Below are positions 49,049 through 61,000 of a DNA stretch of 64,000 nt, piece by piece. The notes below the pieces were generated by a model. The model did no database searches, was not told the DNA's origin, and was given only the letters and a program-made list of their open reading frames with translations. The DNA is from Crossaster papposus (lineage: Eukaryota; Echinodermata; Asteroidea; Velatida; Solasteridae), in NCBI GenBank assembly GCA_037893245.1, contig JBAIAA010000666.1:62001-126000 (forward strand), in the 5' to 3' direction. Positions within the stretch are counted from its first letter, which is position 1. Every line of letters starts with the position of its first letter. The translations under genes and the position numbers were made by a program.

Positions 49049-52000
49049 CGGGAAGGGGCTGGGTGTTAGGAGATAGAGGGGGGCCTCCAGGAATGGCAAA
49101 ATTAGCAATTTGACCCGGGGCATGCTTTGTTAGTATTTTATTTCGATTTTCTGAAAATTATAACGTTAACACACGCGTTTCAAATTCGCCATAGGTTTGT
49201 GCACACAATCCCCGCCCACAAATAAGGGCATGAAGGAAAGCATGCCCCGGGAAGGGGCTGGGTGTTAGGAGATAGAGGGGGGCCTCCAGGAATGGCAAAA
49301 TTAGCAATTTGACCCGGGGCATGCTTTGTTAGTATTTTATTTCGATTTTCTGAAAATTATAACGTTAACACACGCGTTTCAAATTCGCCATAGGTTTGTG
49401 CACACAATCCCCGCCCACAAATAAGGGCATGAAGGAAAGCATGCCCCGGGAAGGGGCTGGGTGTTAGGAGATAGAGGGGGGCCTCCAGGAATGGCAAAAT
49501 TAGCAATTTGACCCGGGGCATGCTTTGTTAGTATTTTATTTCGATTTTCTGAAAATTATAACGTTAACACACGCGTTTCAAATTCGCCATAGGTTTGTGC
49601 ACACAATCCCCGCCCACAAATAAGGGCATGAAGGAAAGCATGCCCCGGGAAGGGGCTGGGTGTTAGGAGATAGAGGGGGGCCTCCAGGAATGGCAAAATT
49701 AGCAATTTGACCCGGGGCATGCTTTGTTAGTATTTTATTTCGATTTTCTGAAAATTATAACGTTAACACACGCGTTTCAAATTCGCCATAGGTTTGTGCA
49801 CACAATCCCCGCCCACAAATAAGGGCATGAAGGAAAGCATGCCCCGGGAAGGGGCTGGGTGTTAGGAGATAGAGGGGGGCCTCCAGGAATGGCAAAATTA
49901 GCAATTTGACCCGGGGCATGCTTTGTTAGTATTTTATTTCGATTTTCTGAAAATTATAACGTTAACACACGCGTTTCAAATTCGCCATAGGTTTGTGCAC
50001 ACAATCCCCGCCCACAAATAAGGGCATGAAGGAAAGCATGCCCCGGGAAGGGGCTGGGTGTTAGGAGATAGAGGGGGGCCTCCAGGAATGGCAAAATTAG
50101 CAATTTGACCCGGGGCATGCTTTGTTAGTATTTTATTTCGATTTTCTGAAAATTATAACGTTAACACACGCGTTTCAAATTCGCCATAGGTTTGTGCACA
50201 CAATCCCCGCCCACAAATAAGGGCATGAAGGAAAGCATGCCCCGGGAAGGGGCTGGGTGTTAGGAGATAGAGGGGGGCCTCCAGGAATGGCAAAATTAGC
50301 AATTTGACCCGGGGCATGCTTTGTTAGTATTTTATTTCGATTTTCTGAAAATTATAACGTTAACACACGCGTTTCAAATTCGCCATAGGTTTGTGCACAC
50401 AATCCCCGCCCACAAATAAGGGCATGAAGGAAAGCATGCCCCGGGAAGGGGCTGGGTGTTAGGAGATAGAGGGGGGCCTCCAGGAATGGCAAAATTAGCA
50501 ATTTGACCCGGGGCATGCTTTGTTAGTATTTTATTTCGATTTTCTGAAAATTATAACGTTAACACACGCGTTTCAAATTCGCCATAGGTTTGTGCACACA
50601 ATCCCCGCCCACAAATAAGGGCATGAAGGAAAGCATGCCCCGGGAAGGGGCTGGGTGTTAGGAGATAGAGGGGGGCCTCCAGGAATGGCAAAATTAGCAA
50701 TTTGACCCGGGGCATGCTTTGTTAGTATTTTATTTCGATTTTCTGAAAATTATAACGTTAACACACGCGTTTCAAATTCGCCATAGGTTTGTGCACACAA
50801 TCCCCGCCCACAAATAAGGGCATGAAGGAAAGCATGCCCCGGGAAGGGGCTGGGTGTTAGGAGATAGAGGGGGGCCTCCAGGAATGGCAAAATTAGCAAT
50901 TTGACCCGGGGCATGCTTTGTTAGTATTTTATTTCGATTTTCTGAAAATTATAACGTTAACACACGCGTTTCAAATTCGCCATAGGTTTGTGCACACAAT
51001 CCCCGCCCACAAATAAGGGCATGAAGGAAAGCATGCCCCGGGAAGGGGCTGGGTGTTAGGAGATAGAGGGGGGCCTCCAGGAATGGCAAAATTAGCAATT
51101 TGACCCGGGGCATGCTTTGTTAGTATTTTATTTCGATTTTCTGAAAATTATAACGTTAACACACGCGTTTCAAATTCGCCATAGGTTTGTGCACACAATC
51201 CCCGCCCACAAATAAGGGCATGAAGGAAAGCATGCCCCGGGAAGGGGCTGGGTGTTAGGAGATAGAGGGGGGCCTCCAGGAATGGCAAAATTAGCAATTT
51301 GACCCGGGGCATGCTTTGTTAGTATTTTATTTCGATTTTCTGAAAATTATAACGTTAACACACGCGTTTCAAATTCGCCATAGGTTTGTGCACACAATCC
51401 CCGCCCACAAATAAGGGCATGAAGGAAAGCATGCCCCGGGAAGGGGCTGGGTGTTAGGAGATAGAGGGGGGCCTCCAGGAATGGCAAAATTAGCAATTTG
51501 ACCCGGGGCATGCTTTGTTAGTATTTTATTTCGATTTTCTGAAAATTATAACGTTAACACACGCGTTTCAAATTCGCCATAGGTTTGTGCACACAATCCC
51601 CGCCCACAAATAAGGGCATGAAGGAAAGCATGCCCCGGGAAGGGGCTGGGTGTTAGGAGATAGAGGGGGGCCTCCAGGAATGGCAAAATTAGCAATTTGA
51701 CCCGGGGCATGCTTTGTTAGTATTTTATTTCGATTTTCTGAAAATTATAACGTTAACACACGCGTTTCAAATTCGCCATAGGTTTGTGCACACAATCCCC
51801 GCCCACAAATAAGGGCATGAAGGAAAGCATGCCCCGGGAAGGGGCTGGGTGTTAGGAGATAGAGGGGGGCCTCCAGGAATGGCAAAATTAGCAATTTGAC
51901 CCGGGGCATGCTTTGTTAGTATTTTATTTCGATTTTCTGAAAATTATAACGTTAACACACGCGTTTCAAATTCGCCATAGGTTTGTGCACACAATCCCCG

Positions 52001-55000
52001 CCCACAAATAAGGGCATGAAGGAAAGCATGCCCCGGGAAGGGGCTGGGTGTTAGGAGATAGAGGGGGGCCTCCAGGAATGGCAAAATTAGCAATTTGACC
52101 CGGGGCATGCTTTGTTAGTATTTTATTTCGATTTTCTGAAAATTATAACGTTAACACACGCGTTTCAAATTCGCCATAGGTTTGTGCACACAATCCCCGC
52201 CCACAAATAAGGGCATGAAGGAAAGCATGCCCCGGGAAGGGGCTGGGTGTTAGGAGATAGAGGGGGGCCTCCAGGAATGGCAAAATTAGCAATTTGACCC
52301 GGGGCATGCTTTGTTAGTATTTTATTTCGATTTTCTGAAAATTATAACGTTAACACACGCGTTTCAAATTCGCCATAGGTTTGTGCACACAATCCCCGCC
52401 CACAAATAAGGGCATGAAGGAAAGCATGCCCCGGGAAGGGGCTGGGTGTTAGGAGATAGAGGGGGGCCTCCAGGAATGGCAAAATTAGCAATTTGACCCG
52501 GGGCATGCTTTGTTAGTATTTTATTTCGATTTTCTGAAAATTATAACGTTAACACACGCGTTTCAAATTCGCCATAGGTTTGTGCACACAATCCCCGCCC
52601 ACAAATAAGGGCATGAAGGAAAGCATGCCCCGGGAAGGGGCTGGGTGTTAGGAGATAGAGGGGGGCCTCCAGGAATGGCAAAATTAGCAATTTGACCCGG
52701 GGCATGCTTTGTTAGTATTTTATTTCGATTTTCTGAAAATTATAACGTTAACACACGCGTTTCAAATTCGCCATAGGTTTGTGCACACAATCCCCGCCCA
52801 CAAATAAGGGCATGAAGGAAAGCATGCCCCGGGAAGGGGCTGGGTGTTAGGAGATAGAGGGGGGCCTCCAGGAATGGCAAAATTAGCAATTTGACCCGGG
52901 GCATGCTTTGTTAGTATTTTATTTCGATTTTCTGAAAATTATAACGTTAACACACGCGTTTCAAATTCGCCATAGGTTTGTGCACACAATCCCCGCCCAC
53001 AAATAAGGGCATGAAGGAAAGCATGCCCCGGGAAGGGGCTGGGTGTTAGGAGATAGAGGGGGGCCTCCAGGAATGGCAAAATTAGCAATTTGACCCGGGG
53101 CATGCTTTGTTAGTATTTTATTTCGATTTTCTGAAAATTATAACGTTAACACACGCGTTTCAAATTCGCCATAGGTTTGTGCACACAATCCCCGCCCACA
53201 AATAAGGGCATGAAGGAAAGCATGCCCCGGGAAGGGGCTGGGTGTTAGGAGATAGAGGGGGGCCTCCAGGAATGGCAAAATTAGCAATTTGACCCGGGGC
53301 ATGCTTTGTTAGTATTTTATTTCGATTTTCTGAAAATTATAACGTTAACACACGCGTTTCAAATTCGCCATAGGTTTGTGCACACAATCCCCGCCCACAA
53401 ATAAGGGCATGAAGGAAAGCATGCCCCGGGAAGGGGCTGGGTGTTAGGAGATAGAGGGGGGCCTCCAGGAATGGCAAAATTAGCAATTTGACCCGGGGCA
53501 TGCTTTGTTAGTATTTTATTTCGATTTTCTGAAAATTATAACGTTAACACACGCGTTTCAAATTCGCCATAGGTTTGTGCACACAATCCCCGCCCACAAA
53601 TAAGGGCATGAAGGAAAGCATGCCCCGGGAAGGGGCTGGGTGTTAGGAGATAGAGGGGGGCCTCCAGGAATGGCAAAATTAGCAATTTGACCCGGGGCAT
53701 GCTTTGTTAGTATTTTATTTCGATTTTCTGAAAATTATAACGTTAACACACGCGTTTCAAATTCGCCATAGGTTTGTGCACACAATCCCCGCCCACAAAT
53801 AAGGGCATGAAGGAAAGCATGCCCCGGGAAGGGGCTGGGTGTTAGGAGATAGAGGGGGGCCTCCAGGAATGGCAAAATTAGCAATTTGACCCGGGGCATG
53901 CTTTGTTAGTATTTTATTTCGATTTTCTGAAAATTATAACGTTAACACACGCGTTTCAAATTCGCCATAGGTTTGTGCACACAATCCCCGCCCACAAATA
54001 AGGGCATGAAGGAAAGCATGCCCCGGGAAGGGGCTGGGTGTTAGGAGATAGAGGGGGGCCTCCAGGAATGGCAAAATTAGCAATTTGACCCGGGGCATGC
54101 TTTGTTAGTATTTTATTTCGATTTTCTGAAAATTATAACGTTAACACACGCGTTTCAAATTCGCCATAGGTTTGTGCACACAATCCCCGCCCACAAATAA
54201 GGGCATGAAGGAAAGCATGCCCCGGGAAGGGGCTGGGTGTTAGGAGATAGAGGGGGGCCTCCAGGAATGGCAAAATTAGCAATTTGACCCGGGGCATGCT
54301 TTGTTAGTATTTTATTTCGATTTTCTGAAAATTATAACGTTAACACACGCGTTTCAAATTCGCCATAGGTTTGTGCACACAATCCCCGCCCACAAATAAG
54401 GGCATGAAGGAAAGCATGCCCCGGGAAGGGGCTGGGTGTTAGGAGATAGAGGGGGGCCTCCAGGAATGGCAAAATTAGCAATTTGACCCGGGGCATGCTT
54501 TGTTAGTATTTTATTTCGATTTTCTGAAAATTATAACGTTAACACACGCGTTTCAAATTCGCCATAGGTTTGTGCACACAATCCCCGCCCACAAATAAGG
54601 GCATGAAGGAAAGCATGCCCCGGGAAGGGGCTGGGTGTTAGGAGATAGAGGGGGGCCTCCAGGAATGGCAAAATTAGCAATTTGACCCGGGGCATGCTTT
54701 GTTAGTATTTTATTTCGATTTTCTGAAAATTATAACGTTAACACACGCGTTTCAAATTCGCCATAGGTTTGTGCACACAATCCCCGCCCACAAATAAGGG
54801 CATGAAGGAAAGCATGCCCCGGGAAGGGGCTGGGTGTTAGGAGATAGAGGGGGGCCTCCAGGAATGGCAAAATTAGCAATTTGACCCGGGGCATGCTTTG
54901 TTAGTATTTTATTTCGATTTTCTGAAAATTATAACGTTAACACACGCGTTTCAAATTCGCCATAGGTTTGTGCACACAATCCCCGCCCACAAATAAGGGC

Positions 55001-58000
55001 ATGAAGGAAAGCATGCCCCGGGAAGGGGCTGGGTGTTAGGAGATAGAGGGGGGCCTCCAGGAATGGCAAAATTAGCAATTTGACCCGGGGCATGCTTTGT
55101 TAGTATTTTATTTCGATTTTCTGAAAATTATAACGTTAACACACGCGTTTCAAATTCGCCATAGGTTTGTGCACACAATCCCCGCCCACAAATAAGGGCA
55201 TGAAGGAAAGCATGCCCCGGGAAGGGGCTGGGTGTTAGGAGATAGAGGGGGGCCTCCAGGAATGGCAAAATTAGCAATTTGACCCGGGGCATGCTTTGTT
55301 AGTATTTTATTTCGATTTTCTGAAAATTATAACGTTAACACACGCGTTTCAAATTCGCCATAGGTTTGTGCACACAATCCCCGCCCACAAATAAGGGCAT
55401 GAAGGAAAGCATGCCCCGGGAAGGGGCTGGGTGTTAGGAGATAGAGGGGGGCCTCCAGGAATGGCAAAATTAGCAATTTGACCCGGGGCATGCTTTGTTA
55501 GTATTTTATTTCGATTTTCTGAAAATTATAACGTTAACACACGCGTTTCAAATTCGCCATAGGTTTGTGCACACAATCCCCGCCCACAAATAAGGGCATG
55601 AAGGAAAGCATGCCCCGGGAAGGGGCTGGGTGTTAGGAGATAGAGGGGGGCCTCCAGGAATGGCAAAATTAGCAATTTGACCCGGGGCATGCTTTGTTAG
55701 TATTTTATTTCGATTTTCTGAAAATTATAACGTTAACACACGCGTTTCAAATTCGCCATAGGTTTGTGCACACAATCCCCGCCCACAAATAAGGGCATGA
55801 AGGAAAGCATGCCCCGGGAAGGGGCTGGGTGTTAGGAGATAGAGGGGGGCCTCCAGGAATGGCAAAATTAGCAATTTGACCCGGGGCATGCTTTGTTAGT
55901 ATTTTATTTCGATTTTCTGAAAATTATAACGTTAACACACGCGTTTCAAATTCGCCATAGGTTTGTGCACACAATCCCCGCCCACAAATAAGGGCATGAA
56001 GGAAAGCATGCCCCGGGAAGGGGCTGGGTGTTAGGAGATAGAGGGGGGCCTCCAGGAATGGCAAAATTAGCAATTTGACCCGGGGCATGCTTTGTTAGTA
56101 TTTTATTTCGATTTTCTGAAAATTATAACGTTAACACACGCGTTTCAAATTCGCCATAGGTTTGTGCACACAATCCCCGCCCACAAATAAGGGCATGAAG
56201 GAAAGCATGCCCCGGGAAGGGGCTGGGTGTTAGGAGATAGAGGGGGGCCTCCAGGAATGGCAAAATTAGCAATTTGACCCGGGGCATGCTTTGTTAGTAT
56301 TTTATTTCGATTTTCTGAAAATTATAACGTTAACACACGCGTTTCAAATTCGCCATAGGTTTGTGCACACAATCCCCGCCCACAAATAAGGGCATGAAGG
56401 AAAGCATGCCCCGGGAAGGGGCTGGGTGTTAGGAGATAGAGGGGGGCCTCCAGGAATGGCAAAATTAGCAATTTGACCCGGGGCATGCTTTGTTAGTATT
56501 TTATTTCGATTTTCTGAAAATTATAACGTTAACACACGCGTTTCAAATTCGCCATAGGTTTGTGCACACAATCCCCGCCCACAAATAAGGGCATGAAGGA
56601 AAGCATGCCCCGGGAAGGGGCTGGGTGTTAGGAGATAGAGGGGGGCCTCCAGGAATGGCAAAATTAGCAATTTGACCCGGGGCATGCTTTGTTAGTATTT
56701 TATTTCGATTTTCTGAAAATTATAACGTTAACACACGCGTTTCAAATTCGCCATAGGTTTGTGCACACAATCCCCGCCCACAAATAAGGGCATGAAGGAA
56801 AGCATGCCCCGGGAAGGGGCTGGGTGTTAGGAGATAGAGGGGGGCCTCCAGGAATGGCAAAATTAGCAATTTGACCCGGGGCATGCTTTGTTAGTATTTT
56901 ATTTCGATTTTCTGAAAATTATAACGTTAACACACGCGTTTCAAATTCGCCATAGGTTTGTGCACACAATCCCCGCCCACAAATAAGGGCATGAAGGAAA
57001 GCATGCCCCGGGAAGGGGCTGGGTGTTAGGAGATAGAGGGGGGCCTCCAGGAATGGCAAAATTAGCAATTTGACCCGGGGCATGCTTTGTTAGTATTTTA
57101 TTTCGATTTTCTGAAAATTATAACGTTAACACACGCGTTTCAAATTCGCCATAGGTTTGTGCACACAATCCCCGCCCACAAATAAGGGCATGAAGGAAAG
57201 CATGCCCCGGGAAGGGGCTGGGTGTTAGGAGATAGAGGGGGGCCTCCAGGAATGGCAAAATTAGCAATTTGACCCGGGGCATGCTTTGTTAGTATTTTAT
57301 TTCGATTTTCTGAAAATTATAACGTTAACACACGCGTTTCAAATTCGCCATAGGTTTGTGCACACAATCCCCGCCCACAAATAAGGGCATGAAGGAAAGC
57401 ATGCCCCGGGAAGGGGCTGGGTGTTAGGAGATAGAGGGGGGCCTCCAGGAATGGCAAAATTAGCAATTTGACCCGGGGCATGCTTTGTTAGTATTTTATT
57501 TCGATTTTCTGAAAATTATAACGTTAACACACGCGTTTCAAATTCGCCATAGGTTTGTGCACACAATCCCCGCCCACAAATAAGGGCATGAAGGAAAGCA
57601 TGCCCCGGGAAGGGGCTGGGTGTTAGGAGATAGAGGGGGGCCTCCAGGAATGGCAAAATTAGCAATTTGACCCGGGGCATGCTTTGTTAGTATTTTATTT
57701 CGATTTTCTGAAAATTATAACGTTAACACACGCGTTTCAAATTTGCCATAGGTTTGTGCACACAATCCCCGCCCACAAATAAGGGCATGAAGGAAAGCAT
57801 GCCCCGGGAAGGGGCTGGGTGTTAGGAGATAGAGGGGGGCCTCCAGGAATGGCAAAATTAGCAATTTGACCCGGGGCATGCTTTGTTAGTATTTTATTTC
57901 GATTTTCTGAAAATTATAACGTTAACACACGCGTTTCAAATTCGCCATAGGTTTGTGCACACAATCCCCGCCCACAAATAAGGGCATGAAGGAAAGCATG

Positions 58001-61000
58001 CCCCGGGAAGGGGCTGGGTGTTAGGAGATAGAGGGGGGCCTCCAGGAATGGCAAAATTAGCAATTTGACCCGGGGCATGCTTTGTTAGTATTTTATTTCG
58101 ATTTTCTGAAAATTATAACGTTAACACACGCGTTTCAAATTCGCCATAGGTTTGTGCACACAATCCCCGCCCACAAATAAGGGCATGAAGGAAAGCATGC
58201 CCCGGGAAGGGGCTGGGTGTTAGGAGATAGAGGGGGGCCTCCAGGAATGGCAAAATTAGCAATTTGACCCGGGGCATGCTTTGTTAGTATTTTATTTCGA
58301 TTTTCTGAAAATTATAACGTTAACACACGCGTTTCAAATTCGCCATAGGTTTGTGCACACAATCCCCGCCCACAAATAAGGGCATGAAGGAAAGCATGCC
58401 CCGGGAAGGGGCTGGGTGTTAGGAGATAGAGGGGGGCCTCCAGGAATGGCAAAATTAGCAATTTGACCCGGGGCATGCTTTGTTAGTATTTTATTTCGAT
58501 TTTCTGAAAATTATAACGTTAACACACGCGTTTCAAATTCGCCATAGGTTTGTGCACACAATCCCCGCCCACAAATAAGGGCATGAAGGAAAGCATGCCC
58601 CGGGAAGGGGCTGGGTGTTAGGAGATAGAGGGGGGCCTCCAGGAATGGCAAAATTAGCAATTTGACCCGGGGCATGCTTTGTTAGTATTTTATTTCGATT
58701 TTCTGAAAATTATAACGTTAACACACGCGTTTCAAATTCGCCATAGGTTTGTGCACACAATCCCCGCCCACAAATAAGGGCATGAAGGAAAGCATGCCCC
58801 GGGAAGGGGCTGGGTGTTAGGAGATAGAGGGGGGCCTCCAGGAATGGCAAAATTAGCAATTTGACCCGGGGCATGCTTTGTTAGTATTTTATTTCGATTT
58901 TCTGAAAATTATAACGTTAACACACGCGTTTCAAATTCGCCATAGGTTTGTGCACACAATCCCCGCCCACAAATAAGGGCATGAAGGAAAGCATGCCCCG
59001 GGAAGGGGCTGGGTGTTAGGAGATAGAGGGGGGCCTCCAGGAATGGCAAAATTTGCAATTTGACCCGGGGCATGCTTTGTTAGTATTTTATTTCGATTTT
59101 CTGAAAATTATAACGTTAACACACGCGTTTCAAATTCGCCATAGGTTTGTGCACACAATCCCCGCCCACAAATAAGGGCATGAAGGAAAGCATGCCCCGG
59201 GAAGGGGCTGGGTGTTAGGAGATAGAGGGGGGCCTCCAGGAATGGCAAAATTAGCAATTTGACCCGGGGCATGCTTTGTTAGTATTTTATTTCGATTTTC
59301 TGAAAATTATAACGTTAACACACGCGTTTCAAATTCGCCATAGGTTTGTGCACACAATCCCCGCCCACAAATAAGGGCATGAAGGAAAGCATGCCCCGGG
59401 AAAAGGGGCTGGGTGTTAGGAGATAGAGGGGGGCCTCCAGGAATGGCAAAATTAGCAATTTGACCCGGGGCATGCTTTGTTAGTATTTTATTTCGATTTT
59501 CTGAAAATTATAACGTTAACACACGCGTTTCAAATTCGCCATAGGTTTGTGCACACAATCCCCGCCCACAAATAAGGGCATGAAGGAAAGCATGCCCCGG
59601 GAAGGGGCTGGGTGTTAGGAGATAGAGGGGGGCCTCCAGGAATGGCAAAATTAGCAATTTGACCCGGGGCATGCTTTGTTAGTATTTTATTTCGATTTTC
59701 TGAAAATTATAACGTTAACACACGCGTTTCAAATTCGCCATAGGTTTGTGCACACAATCCCCGCCCACAAATAAGGGCATGAAGGAAAGCATGCCCCGGG
59801 AAGGGGCTGGGTGTTAGGAGATAGAGGGGGGCCTCCAGGAATGGCAAAATTAGCAATTTGACCCGGGGCATGCTTTGTTAGTATTTTATTTCGATTTTCT
59901 GAAAATTATAACGTTAACACACGCGTTTCAAATTCGCCATAGGTTTGTGCACACAATCCCCGCCCACAAATAAGGGCATGAAGGAAAGCATGCCCCGGGA
60001 AGGGGCTGGGTGTTAGGAGATAGAGGGGGGCCTCCAGGAATGGCAAAATTAGCAATTTGACCCGGGGCATGCTTTGTTAGTATTTTATTTCGATTTTCTG
60101 AAAATTATAACGTTAACACACGCGTTTCAAATTCGCCATAGGTTTGTGCACACAATCCCCGCCCACAAATAAGGGCATGAAGGAAAGCATGCCCCGGGAA
60201 GGGGCTGGGTGTTAGGAGATAGAGGGGGGCCTCCAGGAATGGCAAAATTAGCAATTTGACCCGGGGCATGCTTTGTTAGTATTTTATTTCGATTTTCTGA
60301 AAATTATAACGTTAACACACGCGTTTCAAATTCGCCATAGGTTTGTGCACACAATCCCCGCCCACAAATAAGGGCATGAAGGAAAGCATGCCCCGGGAAG
60401 GGGCTGGGTGTTAGGAGATAGAGGGGGGCCTCCAGGAATGGCAAAATTAGCAATTTGACCCGGGGCATGCTTTGTTAGTATTTTATTTCGATTTTCTGAA
60501 AATTATAACGTTAACACACGCGTTTCAAATTCGCCATAGGTTTGTGCACACAATCCCCGCCCACAAATAAGGGCATGAAGGAAAGCATGCCCCGGGAAGG
60601 GGCTGGGTGTTAGGAGATAGAGGGGGGCCTCCAGGAATGGCAAAATTAGCAATTTGACCCGGGGCATGCTTTGTTAGTATTTTATTTCGATTTTCTGAAA
60701 ATTATAACGTTAACACACGCGTTTCAAATTCGCCATAGGTTTGTGCACACAATCCCCGCCCACAAATAAGGGCATGAAGGAAAGCATGCCCCGGGAAGGG
60801 GCTGGGTGTTAGGAGATAGAGGGGGGCCTCCAGGAATGGCAAAATTAGCAATTTGACCCGGGGCATGCTTTGTTAGTATTTTATTTCGATTTTCTGAAAA
60901 TTATAACGTTAACACACGCGTTTCAAATTCGCCATAGGTTTGTGCACACAATCCCCGCCCACAAATAAGGGCATGAAGGAAAGCATGCCCCGGGAAGGGG

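Noticed and set aside
48863..49069. 68-codon plus-strand frame
   Set aside because: It needs a TTG start and exists only because A to T at 48960 removes the usual TAA, followed by the 134-bp deletion junction.
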